Shown piece after piece: positions 1 through 6,225 of a stretch of DNA of 37,525 nucleotides (position 1 is its first letter; each line of letters opens with the position of its first letter). Below the pieces are notes generated by a model. It worked only from the letters and a program-made list of their open reading frames with translations, searched no databases and had not been told where the DNA came from. This stretch comes from a virus. The translations under genes and the position numbers were made by a program. Location of the stretch: positions 1-37,525 of the IMG/VR virus record IMGVR_UViG_3300025809_000050. The stretch is one strand, 5' to 3'.

Positions 1-62
1 CAAGTAAAAATGATATAAAACAAGTGATAATACAAATATACCCGGCTCGGGAAGAGCAATAA
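1..62 (+). CDS. 3' end of an upstream gene (partial, tentative)
   Basis: The third forward frame is open from the window edge and ends at a TAA at 60-62, giving a C-terminal tail that reads about SKNDIKQVIIQIYPAREEQ. The other two forward frames stop within the first 18 bases. The next gene starts 27 bases downstream, which matches the tight packing elsewhere. With under 20 residues no family can be named, and an untranslated stretch is also possible. Confidence 0.3.
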   Translation, partial: SKNDIKQVIIQIYPAREEQ

Positions 63-89
63 CCAAATGTTAACTTAAAACCAAAACCA

Positions 90-380
90 ATGACATTTTA
101 TTACCAGACTCACACGTGGAGTAGTCAACCACAACCGGATGAAAAAACTTTAGAATTATGGAACCATGTATCAGAAAAGAAAAACTGGCGTATAGTTCAA
201 TTACCTAATGGATTTTATCAAACCGAATACCTTGATCCTAAAAAAGAAGATTGTTGGATCGATGTAACGAGACGTGAAACAATAGAAGGAGCTGAACAAG
301 CAATTGATTCTTCTGTTGAACATTATAAGAAAAAATTATCTTATATGCACGGACCACAAGTCGTTAAAACCTTTAAGTAA
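90..380 (+). CDS. Small hypothetical phage protein (96 aa)
   Basis: I do not recognise this gene. It encodes a soluble 96-residue protein rich in Trp, Tyr, Lys and Glu, with no signal peptide or membrane segment. The N-terminal half looks like short beta strands (a Phe-Tyr-Tyr-Gln start and a GFYQTEYLD stretch around residue 40-50). The C-terminal half, from about residue 62, looks helical and charged. The ATG at 90 is the first start after the upstream stop and sits in an A-rich leader (aaaaccaATG). It lies 28 bases upstream of groEL on the same strand and is probably co-transcribed with it. No function is proposed. Confidence 0.7.
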   Translation: MTFYYQTHTWSSQPQPDEKTLELWNHVSEKKNWRIVQLPNGFYQTEYLDPKKEDCWIDVTRRETIEGAEQAIDSSVEHYKKKLSYMHGPQVVKTFK

Positions 381-408
381 AATAAATTTAATCTAATCTA
401 ATCAAATT

Positions 409-1971
409 ATGTCAGACGCAATAGTCAAAAATCTTAGTTTTGGAAACGAAGCTAAAAACAAAGTATTTAAAGGAATAGAACAACTCACAAAAGCTGTTAG
501 CTCCACACTTGGAGCTAGCGGTAAATGTGTAATAATGGAAGATGTAAATGGTAATCCAATTATAACAAAAGATGGTGTTACTGTTGCTAATTCAATTATT
601 TTAATGGATTCTGTCGAAAACATGGGAGCAACATTACTAAAAGAAGCTGCTAGAAAAACTGTTAAAGAAGCAGGTGACGGAACAACAACAGCTACTGTAT
701 TAGCACATTCTATATTAAACAAATCTTATGGTTTAAAATTAAACACAAGTAATAGAGATTTAAAAAAAGGAATAAATAGTGGTGTAGAAAAAGTTATAAA
801 ATATTTAGAAGATCAAAGTATATCTGTTAAAGGTAATATGATAGATCAAATTGCTACTATATCAACAAATAATGACAAAGACCTAGGAAAACTTATTAGT
901 TATGCTTTTAAAGAAGTAGGAGAAACAGGTGTTGTTATAATGGAACCAGGAGAAAGCGGTATAACAGAAGTAGACATAGTAGAAGGTGTAGAATATTCAA
1001 AAGGTTATTCACACCAAAGCTTTGTTACTAATAAAGAAAAAAATACTGCAGAACTAGAAAACACACAGGTGTTAATAATAGAATCAAGAGTAGAATCTAT
1101 TAGACAAATACAACCAGTTCTAGAATATGTTATAAAAAATAATAAACCTTTATTAATAATTGGAGAAGTAGAACCTGGTGTTTTATCTGCTTTAGTTATG
1201 AATAAAATGAAAGGCAATATAAAAATTAACGTTATAGATGCTCCAGCATATGGTTTAAAAAGAAAAGAAATACTAAATGATATATCTTTATTGACTAAAG
1301 CTAAAATTATAAATGAAGACTTAGGTGATGATTTAAATTCTATTAAAATAGATTACTTAGGCCAGTGTCAAAAAGTTGTATCAACAGCAGATCAAACTAT
1401 AATTCAAATTGAAGAAACTTCAAAAGAAATTGAAGACATTATTAAGCAAATAAAGAAAGATTTAAAAAAGAAAAACAAAGCTCACGTGACAATAGGTTTA
1501 GAAATGAGACTAGCTAGACTATCAGCTAAAGTTGCTATTGTAAAAGTGGGTGCAAATTCTGATATTGAATTAAAAGAAAAACAAGATAGAGTTGAAGACG
1601 CTATCTGTGCTACGAAAGCCGCAATAAAAGAAGGTATAGTTCCTGGAGGTGGTATTGCATTATTAGATGCGGCTTGCTCTATAAAAGCAGATAACAAAGG
1701 TGAAGAAATTTTGTTAGAAGCTATTAAAGCTCCTTTTAAGACCATTCTTAGCAACGCAAGTATTGATTCTGCTAAGCTAAAAGAAAAAAGAAAAATTGGA
1801 ACAGGACTAAATGTGGTTACAGGAAATATGGTAAACATGGTTGAGTCAGGAATTATAGATCCTTTACTAGTGACAAAAAGCGCACTAATAAATGCGGCTT
1901 CTGTAGCTATTACAATACTATCTACTGATTGTGTAATTAATAATATGAGAATAGATGAAAGCAATAGGTAG
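409..1971 (+). CDS. groEL: Phage-encoded chaperonin GroEL
   Basis: This is a type I (Hsp60) chaperonin of 520 residues against about 548 in E. coli. It should assemble rings that fold proteins in the host cytoplasm using ATP. The nucleotide-site signature GDGTTTATVLA lies at residues 89-99, the catalytic Asp of the VEDAICATKAA block is at 397, and GIVPGGGIAL follows. A TLG block is at 33-35, ITKDG at 52-56 and IIDPLLVTKSAL near the C-terminus. Apical-domain sequence (VEYSKGYSHQSF, then KPLLIIGEVEPGVL) is present. Odd points are that the usual TLGPKG reads TLGASG, the usual NAA near the nucleotide base reads NVV, and the protein ends without the GGM-rich tail. The stop lies inside the next gene, a GroES, so the pair is a real chaperonin operon in the reverse of the usual groES-groEL order. 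Divergence and context mark it as a phage gene. Its substrates, probably capsid or tail proteins, are inferred. Confidence 0.97.
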   Translation: MSDAIVKNLSFGNEAKNKVFKGIEQLTKAVSSTLGASGKCVIMEDVNGNPIITKDGVTVANSIILMDSVENMGATLLKEAARKTVKEAGDGTTTATVLAHSILNKSYGLKLNTSNRDLKKGINSGVEKVIKYLEDQSISVKGNMIDQIATISTNNDKDLGKLISYAFKEVGETGVVIMEPGESGITEVDIVEGVEYSKGYSHQSFVTNKEKNTAELENTQVLIIESRVESIRQIQPVLEYVIKNNKPLLIIGEVEPGVLSALVMNKMKGNIKINVIDAPAYGLKRKEILNDISLLTKAKIINEDLGDDLNSIKIDYLGQCQKVVSTADQTIIQIEETSKEIEDIIKQIKKDLKKKNKAHVTIGLEMRLARLSAKVAIVKVGANSDIELKEKQDRVEDAICATKAAIKEGIVPGGGIALLDAACSIKADNKGEEILLEAIKAPFKTILSNASIDSAKLKEKRKIGTGLNVVTGNMVNMVESGIIDPLLVTKSALINAASVAITILSTDCVINNMRIDESNR

Positions 1972-2215
1972 AAACTTAATAATCCAAAAAATAAAAGAAG
2001 GTACTACTGAAACAGAAGGTGGTTTACTTTTAGCTGAACTTCATAGAGATGACATTAGATATATAAAAGCTAGTGTTATTGACGCAGGTGGAGAAGTAGC
2101 AGGAATAAAAAAACAAGATGTTATATTTTATGATAGGCACGCTGGTCACAAAATAGATATTGACAATGAGATATATCACGTCATTAAATCTCAAGACGTG
2201 GTTGTTGTTTTATGA
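1955..2215 (+). CDS. groES: Phage co-chaperonin GroES
   Basis: This 86-residue GroES-like co-chaperonin (about 97 in E. coli) should cap the phage or host GroEL ring. The mobile loop is visible at about residues 15-28, ending in GGLLL at 22-26 where E. coli has GGIVL; these hydrophobic residues contact GroEL in the family. The barrel signature follows: ASVIDAGGEV, then IKKQDVIFYDRHAG, then an IDNEIYHVIKSQDVV ending. The Gly-Asp of the usual VGDxVxF turn is replaced by Gln-Asp. The ATG lies 17 bases inside the 3' end of groEL, so translation is likely coupled. Its own last bases overlap the next start as ATGA. The roof loop looks shortened, which would account for the reduced length. Confidence 0.9.
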   Translation: MKAIGRNLIIQKIKEGTTETEGGLLLAELHRDDIRYIKASVIDAGGEVAGIKKQDVIFYDRHAGHKIDIDNEIYHVIKSQDVVVVL

Positions 2216-2664
2216 AAAAGCTAGAAGCAAGTGACTTAAAAAATCTAAACTTGCTAAAACATTACCGTATAATACGCAAATGGGCTTGTAAAAACAACAA
2301 CTTAAGAGAAGCAGATTTAGAGTTATTAATTTATTTAGATTGTATAGATTTATTTACAAAAAAAGACTTTGAATTAGGCGTGTATTCTTATAGTTGGGAT
2401 AATAGAAGATGGAGTAGATTAATAAAAAATGATTGGGTAAAAGTATGGAGGCATAGAAATAGAACTACTCAAAAATATAATATATACAAAGTTAGTTTTA
2501 AATGTAAACAACTTATAAATAGAATATATAGAATAATGTTAGGAGAAGAGCAATTACCTACTAGCACTAGAAGAAATAAAATAATAAAAGGAAACTCGTA
2601 TACAGATAAAGTTTTAACTAAAGCTATATACGCGGTGAATAAAGATAATAATTTAAAAAATTAA
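2212..2664 (+). CDS. Putative winged-helix (MarR-like) DNA-binding protein
   Basis: This 150-residue basic protein starts at an ATGA overlap with the groES stop, so it is probably translated from the chaperonin mRNA. The segment from about residue 35 to 100 has the look of a winged helix-turn-helix. A helix with READLELLIYLDCIDLFTK is followed by a second helical stretch with a Trp-Asp-Asn-Arg-Arg turn, and then a strand-like wing with several Arg (WVKVWRHRNRTTQKY). The C-terminal part is helical and Lys/Arg-rich. Similar proteins occur, as I recall, near capsid genes of Bacteroidota phages. It could regulate late genes or bind packaged DNA. The fold assignment comes from reading the sequence, and the role is inference. 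Confidence 0.5.
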   Translation: MKKLEASDLKNLNLLKHYRIIRKWACKNNNLREADLELLIYLDCIDLFTKKDFELGVYSYSWDNRRWSRLIKNDWVKVWRHRNRTTQKYNIYKVSFKCKQLINRIYRIMLGEEQLPTSTRRNKIIKGNSYTDKVLTKAIYAVNKDNNLKN

Positions 2665-2666
2665 TT

Positions 2667-2888
2667 ATGCACGATAACAAATACGATCCATCAATGGAAA
2701 AATTAAAGCCAGGTACTAAAGTAGGCGTGGTAGGTGAATCTCATATATGGGATGGGCCATTAGATCAATCTGGTAGACCTCATGGTATGGGATCAAGCTC
2801 AGGAATAACAGGAATGCAAATATTAAAAGCTCCAGTACCTTTTAAAGGAATTAATGCTGTTTTATGTGCACAAGGTAACGAATATTAA
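2667..2888 (+). CDS. Small hypothetical protein (73 aa)
   Basis: This is an unrecognised 73-residue protein. It is rich in Gly, Pro, Met and Ser, with a central glycine-rich turn region (residues 30-47) and no membrane segment or charged coiled coil. The start follows the previous stop by two bases in a ttaattATG context typical of this phage. It heads a run of small genes that end in likely virion proteins, so it may be a minor structural or assembly protein, but nothing in the sequence proves that. Confidence 0.6.
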   Translation: MHDNKYDPSMEKLKPGTKVGVVGESHIWDGPLDQSGRPHGMGSSSGITGMQILKAPVPFKGINAVLCAQGNEY

Positions 2889-2898
2889 AAAATAACAA

Positions 2899-3255
2899 AT
2901 GGGATCATTTAAAACACAAGACTCAATAATAAGTCAAGCAATGCCTTTAACCGCAGCTATGGTAGCTAGTATAGATGTTAGACCAGCTTGGCTATTTGAA
3001 AACCAAAGCGGAACACTAGGTACTAACCTAAATTCATCTGTAATATATTGTGGTGTAATGCCAGCTGACGCTTCAATAAGTGTAATACTACCAGGTGTAG
3101 TAGCTGCTAATCCAGGTGGAGGAGCACCAATTGCTGGACAAGCAATAACCTTTAAAGGTTTACAGTCTGGATCAATACTTCCAGTAGCAGTAGATTACGT
3201 TACAGCTGTTTCTGGTACTAATATAACTGTTGCTGATTTTATAGTAGGTAAATAA
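2899..3255 (+). CDS. Probable small virion (decoration-like) protein
   Basis: This 118-residue protein has few charges and many Ala, Gly, Val, Ser and Thr residues. The pattern of short beta strands and turns (for instance SSVIYCGVMPADASISVILPG in the middle and DYVTAVSGTNITVADFIVGK at the end) suits a beta-sandwich capsid decoration or head-surface protein. It has no lysine between the N-terminal region and the repeatedly hydrophobic core, and no signal peptide. The gene sits ten bases after its neighbour with an A-rich leader. A second protein of similar composition is encoded at 3655. A virion role is inferred from composition and location only. Confidence 0.5.
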   Translation: MGSFKTQDSIISQAMPLTAAMVASIDVRPAWLFENQSGTLGTNLNSSVIYCGVMPADASISVILPGVVAANPGGGAPIAGQAITFKGLQSGSILPVAVDYVTAVSGTNITVADFIVGK

Positions 3256-3263
3256 AAATAAAT

Positions 3264-3590
3264 ATGGAAACAAAAAAAGGACATACAGGCGGATATACAG
3301 GTAATTATCACAGACACACTAAAGTAACTGCTGGTAATTTTGACGCTACTAGAAAAGACGACGAAGCTCACATGCAATATTTAAAAGAAGATATTGACTA
3401 TGATAATAAACATGGTCATAGTGATTCAAGCATGACAGCTGACGAAAAACATATATCAAAAATAGCTGGCGATCTTAAATATGATGAAAAACATCACGGA
3501 CCTGGAAAAATGCTAGGGGATAGAAATAACAATGGTGTTATGGAAGGCTGGGAGAAAGCTATTAAAAATAAAATTGAAAAAAATTCATAA
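3264..3590 (+). CDS. Small His-rich hypothetical protein with an EF-hand-like loop
   Basis: This 108-residue, strongly hydrophilic protein is rich in His, Lys, Asp and Gly. Residues 86-97 read DRNNNGVMEGWE. That fits the 12-residue EF-hand or dockerin-type calcium loop: acidic or amide residues at loop positions 1, 3 and 5, Gly at 6, a hydrophobic residue at 8 and Glu at 12. Only one such loop is visible, and the helix in front is short and broken by GPG. Multiple His pairs (HRH, KHGHSD, EKHH) could also bind metal. The GPGK stretch recalls the GPG repeats of the 4653 gene product. The start is in an aaataaatATG context. Function unknown. Confidence 0.6.
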   Translation: METKKGHTGGYTGNYHRHTKVTAGNFDATRKDDEAHMQYLKEDIDYDNKHGHSDSSMTADEKHISKIAGDLKYDEKHHGPGKMLGDRNNNGVMEGWEKAIKNKIEKNS

Positions 3591-3616
3591 ACAGTAGGGA
3601 ACTGTAAAACCCAAGT

Positions 3617-3654
3617 CAAACAAAAACAACAACAAAAACAAAAACAAAAACAAA
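3617..3654 (+). repeat. CAAAAA/CAA tandem-repeat leader before the 157-aa gene
   Basis: The 38 bases before the ATG at 3655 consist only of C and A, built from CAAA, CAAAAA, CAA, CAA and three further CAAAAA units. The tract has no T or G, so the leader should be unstructured. It has no Shine-Dalgarno sequence. In Bacteroidota-type translation an A-rich unstructured leader is favourable, so this may drive high expression. It is preceded by a weak 5-bp hairpin (ACAGT-AGGGA-ACTGT, 3591-3605). Confidence 0.75.
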
Positions 3655-4128
3655 ATGGCAAAATTTATTAAATTTAACATTCAAAACAGTGGTAATGGCT
3701 TAGATGCTACATCAGGGTTTAGATATGTAAACGTAGAAGACATTGAAAGCGTAACTGATGTAATCGGTGGCGGACCTGGATATGCAGTACAAATAGTATT
3801 AAAAGGTTTAGCAGGAGTAACTGCTGCTGCAGCGCAAGTTAGTGATGCAGGTCAAACACTTGGAACAATAGGTGGTAGAGTACTTACTTTATTAGTACAA
3901 ACTTCTTTATCAATTGCTGCAGGTGCTAACACTGCTGATCCAGCTGCAATCACAGTAGCAGGTAACATGCCTAGTCAAGCTATATTAAAAGCTATGTCAG
4001 CTAACCCAGGTGGTGTTGCTGCTTCAGCTCAATTAGGTAGAGACGGAGCAGGTTTAGCTGCAAATGCTCAAATGTATTGGAACTCATTCGCGATTGCAAA
4101 TGACGTTACTTTACCAGCTGCATCATAA
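3655..4128 (+). CDS. Probable abundant virion protein (157 aa)
   Basis: This 157-residue protein is rich in Ala and Gly and poor in charge. It starts with a compact domain (residues 1-50 contain NVEDIESVTDVIGGGPGY), followed by a long Ala/Gly/Thr-rich region with beta-strand and turn character and a C-terminal strand ending in VTLPAAS. No signal peptide or membrane helix is seen. The all-A/C leader in front and the position among small genes before the terminase suggest an abundant capsid or decoration protein. It resembles the 2899 product in composition rather than clearly in sequence. No specific family can be named. Confidence 0.55.
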   Translation: MAKFIKFNIQNSGNGLDATSGFRYVNVEDIESVTDVIGGGPGYAVQIVLKGLAGVTAAAAQVSDAGQTLGTIGGRVLTLLVQTSLSIAAGANTADPAAITVAGNMPSQAILKAMSANPGGVAASAQLGRDGAGLAANAQMYWNSFAIANDVTLPAAS

Positions 4129-4142
4129 TTAAAAACTAATTC

Positions 4143-4298
4143 ATGAGATCTAGAGGTTTAGGTGACGACATAGAGAAGTTTACAAAAGCTTCTGGTATCA
4201 AAAAATTAGTTGATAATGTATCAAAAGGTTTAAACATTCCCTGCGGCTGCTCAGGTCGTAGGGATGCTTTAAACAAAGTATTTCCTTATAAAAAATAA
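4143..4298 (+). CDS. 51-aa phage protein with a CGC cysteine motif
   Basis: This short frame fills the gap between its neighbours. The ATG at 4143 opens 51 codons ending in TAA at 4296-4298, one base before the next ATG. The product is basic. An N-terminal helix (DDIEKFTKASGIKKLVDNV) is followed by NIPCGCSGRRDALNKVFPYKK. The Cys-Gly-Cys plus Arg-Arg-x-Ala-Leu-Asn ending is, as I recall, a recurrent motif in small phage proteins of similar clusters, which supports it as a real gene. The two cysteines could bind a metal in a dimer. No function is known to me. Confidence 0.7.
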   Translation: MRSRGLGDDIEKFTKASGIKKLVDNVSKGLNIPCGCSGRRDALNKVFPYKK

Positions 4299-4299
4299 T

Positions 4300-4647
4300 A
4301 TGGCTTTTAAAATAAATTCACCTTTTAATTTAGACCTTTTAAGCACTTCAATGTTTGAAAGAGACATGGGTGATGATCCAGTTTACGCTAGAACGCTTAA
4401 ATCAGGATCTATTGTTTTTAATGAAGACGAGAAAGATCCTTATAAAAAGTTACAAACTCTTACTCATGAAATGGAGCATGTTAATCAATTTAAAAGAGGA
4501 GATTTAGATTACGGAGAAAATGGTGTAGGTAAACAAGTTGTCTGGTGGAAAGGCAAAGAAATAGATTACAAACATATGGCATCCGGTGATCCAACGCAAC
4601 CTTGGGAAATAGAACCTTATAAAAAAGAAATAAAACTTAAAAAATAA
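4300..4647 (+). CDS. Small zinc metallopeptidase-like protein (HExxH)
   Basis: This 115-residue protein contains THEMEHVNQF with the zinc-binding motif H56-E57-x-x-H60 in a helix, preceded by strand-like SGSIVFNEDE. Downstream, PWEIEPY at about 101-107 offers Glu103 or Glu105 as a third ligand, a layout seen in other small phage gluzincin-like proteins. There is no signal peptide and no membrane helix, so it should act in the cytoplasm or inside the virion. The gene starts one base after the 51-aa gene. It could be a prohead or virion-processing protease, or a structural relative that has lost activity. The motif is visible; activity and substrate are inferred. Confidence 0.65.
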   Translation: MAFKINSPFNLDLLSTSMFERDMGDDPVYARTLKSGSIVFNEDEKDPYKKLQTLTHEMEHVNQFKRGDLDYGENGVGKQVVWWKGKEIDYKHMASGDPTQPWEIEPYKKEIKLKK

Positions 4648-4652
4648 TAAAA

Positions 4653-5303
4653 ATGGCAAAAGAAGAAATGGGTGCATACAAAAGAAAAGGTGCAGCTGAA
4701 TCAAAATACTTATCCGAAGACGGAGACGTAATAGATCAAAACAAAAAAACTGCAGGACCAGGTAAAGGTAAAATGCATATGGATAAAAAAGTTAAAGGAC
4801 CAGGTGAGTACGGTGGGAACAAAGGAGACGATTCAAAGTCTAAAAAAGACTATGAAGGACCAGGACGATCAATGGGATATACTCAAAATTTTGGACCAGC
4901 AAGAGTTAATAGTTATGCAAAAGGAGCTGCTAAAGTAAATTCTATAATGGGAAAAGGACCAGCAGAAGGTTTTTTTGATACTGCTAAAAAGGTACTTAGA
5001 ACAGGAACAAGAGCATTAGGAGATATTGGTATGCAAGCTTTAGATATAGTTAGACCTGATCACGGTAGTGATGCTGGTGGGCGTAGAGCTCCAGGTGCAA
5101 CTACTTATGGAGATAAAGTAAGTCAAAAAAGAGATGAAATGGCACATTATCAAAAGTCAAGAGATCTAACAGCTCAAGGTAAAACTTATTTTAATTTGTC
5201 TAGAGCGTTTGATGATGATGGTTCAGGGTCAGGTATATTTAACTCAAAGGTTCCACCACAAACAACAACTGCGAGTAAAAATAAACCAATGTCAAGAGGA
5301 TAA
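4653..5303 (+). CDS. Low-complexity GPG-repeat protein
   Basis: This 216-residue, Lys/Gly-rich, largely disordered protein has GPG at residues 35-37, 49-51 and 69-71, with degenerate Gly-Pro sites near 81 and 102. Each site lies in a basic context such as AGPGKGK or KGPGEYG. A short amphipathic helix (about 107-133, containing FFDTAKKVLRTGTRALGDIG) follows, and the C-terminus is Ser/Asp-rich. There is no signal peptide. The TAA is followed without a gap, in the same frame, by the TTG start of the holin gene. The family is unknown; a linker, DNA-binding or packaged protein are all possible. Confidence 0.6.
   Translation: MAKEEMGAYKRKGAAESKYLSEDGDVIDQNKKTAGPGKGKMHMDKKVKGPGEYGGNKGDDSKSKKDYEGPGRSMGYTQNFGPARVNSYAKGAAKVNSIMGKGPAEGFFDTAKKVLRTGTRALGDIGMQALDIVRPDHGSDAGGRRAPGATTYGDKVSQKRDEMAHYQKSRDLTAQGKTYFNLSRAFDDDGSGSGIFNSKVPPQTTTASKNKPMSRG
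5294..5300 (+). promoter_or_regulatory. Shine-Dalgarno-like site for the TTG-start holin
   Basis: AAGAGGA precedes the TTG at 5304, with four bases between the GG and the start. Such a site is rare in this window, where most starts have only A/T-rich leaders. It may compensate for the weak TTG codon. It also encodes the last residues of the upstream protein, so it could be coincidental. Confidence 0.35.
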
Positions 5304-5759
5304 TTGAGTAAAAAATTCAAAAATACCAAAGTTGGGCAGTTTTTAAGCAAAGCTGCCCCAGGTATTATTGACATTGCAAGCGATGTCTTACCAAGCGCAG
5401 GAGTTTTTGGTTTAGTTAAAAATTTAATAACTAAAGATGAAAATCTACCTACAGAATTTAAAGAAAAAGCATTGATGCTATTAGAACAAGACATGATAGA
5501 AATGCAAGAAGTTTCAAAACGCTGGGAAAGCGACATGAAAAGCGATTCATGGCTTAGTAAAAATACACGACCAATGTGTTTAATATTTTTATCTATAATG
5601 ACTATTTCATTTATATGGGTTGATAGCCATCATGAAATATCTTTTACTGTAGAACAAGAATGGATAGGTTTACTAAAAACATTAGTAACAACAGTTTATG
5701 TAGCTTATTTTGGTTCTCGAGGAGCGGAAAAATTTAAATCTATAGGTAATAATAAATAA
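5304..5759 (+). CDS. Holin, GTA three-helix (GTA_holin_3TM-like) type
   Basis: This 151-residue protein ends in a membrane domain of the type found in gene-transfer-agent and phage holins, which permeabilise the inner membrane for lysis. Visible marks are RWESDMKSDSWLSKNTRP (about 72-89), a first helix MCLIFLSIMTISFIWV, then a second hydrophobic helix (WIGLLKTLVTTVYVAYFGSR) ending in the typical GSRGAEK. The N-terminal 70 residues contain a weaker hydrophobic helix (AAPGIIDIASDVLPSAGVFGLV). The start is TTG, since the first in-frame ATG would remove over 50 residues. It directly abuts the TAA of the upstream gene in the same frame. A lysin was not found in the window. Confidence 0.8.
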   Translation: MSKKFKNTKVGQFLSKAAPGIIDIASDVLPSAGVFGLVKNLITKDENLPTEFKEKALMLLEQDMIEMQEVSKRWESDMKSDSWLSKNTRPMCLIFLSIMTISFIWVDSHHEISFTVEQEWIGLLKTLVTTVYVAYFGSRGAEKFKSIGNNK

Positions 5760-5784
5760 GTAAATAACAATTAAATAAAATTAA

Positions 5785-5970
5785 ATGAAAAAATTAACAT
5801 TATTGTTAGTGGTGACATTATTTTCAATCAACTATTTTGAATTAACTGACTCTACTACAAATCTTTACTTAAACCCAGTTAGTTTTTTGGGTTTAATAAT
5901 AACATTATGGTTCACGCTAGGAACATATAAATTAGCAAAAAAATTAATAACAAAAATTAAATTAAATTAA
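5785..5970 (+). CDS. Small membrane protein next to the holin
   Basis: This 61-residue protein begins MKKLTLLLVVTLFSINYF, a hydrophobic helix like a signal anchor. A second helix (NPVSFLGLIITLWFTLGTYKLA) and a basic tail (KKLITKIKLN) follow, so two membrane spans are likely. It lies 25 bases after the holin with an aaattaaATG leader. The location suggests a lysis role such as a holin partner or antiholin, but no family motif is visible. Confidence 0.6.
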   Translation: MKKLTLLLVVTLFSINYFELTDSTTNLYLNPVSFLGLIITLWFTLGTYKLAKKLITKIKLN

Positions 5971-5973
5971 ATT

Positions 5974-6225
5974 ATGGAAGAAGCAAAAAAAATGATCACA
6001 GAAGAACAGTTAAAAACTGTAAATGATCAACAAGTAAAATTAAATGAGCTACTTAGAACTATAGGTGTTTTAGAGTCTCAAAAACAAGGTGTTCACGCTC
6101 AAGTTTTAGAAGTTTCTAAAGAAATTGACAAAACTAAAAAAGAACTTGAAGAAGAATATGGTCAAGTAAATATTGATCTTAAAGACGGTAGTTATACGGA
6201 CATCAAAAAAGAAGATGACAAATAA
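5974..6225 (+). CDS. Coiled-coil phage protein
   Basis: This 83-residue protein is almost entirely helical with heptad-like spacing of Leu, Ile and Val from about residue 8 to 60 (EEQLKTVNDQQVKLNELL, then a charged KEIDKTKKELEEEYG). It ends in a short GQVNIDLKDGSY strand. I recall similar short coiled-coil proteins ending in YGxxxIxLxDGxY from many marine phages, all of unknown role. The ATG follows the previous stop by three bases. Its last 11 bases overlap the following gene, suggesting coupled translation. Confidence 0.65.
   Translation: MEEAKKMITEEQLKTVNDQQVKLNELLRTIGVLESQKQGVHAQVLEVSKEIDKTKKELEEEYGQVNIDLKDGSYTDIKKEDDK

Noticed and set aside
402-1964. Antisense open frames over groEL (402-722, 1005-1217 and 1482-1964, minus strand)
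   Set aside because: They lie wholly inside a clear GroEL gene, have low-complexity Ser/Leu/Ile-rich products and no leader or family signal.
409-2215. Bacterial chromosome or prophage border because of groEL/groES
   Set aside because: Order, overlap, divergence and same-strand phage genes on both sides point to phage-owned chaperonins. No host-type gene is present.
3591-3605. Hairpin ACAGT-AGGGA-ACTGT as a terminator
   Set aside because: The stem is only five pairs with no GC-rich core and no T run. It is noted only as a possible leader element.
6173-6214. Longer TTG start for the 75-aa gene
   Set aside because: It would overlap the coiled-coil gene by 53 bases, while the ATG at 6215 gives an 11-base overlap and a start that fits what I recall of the family.
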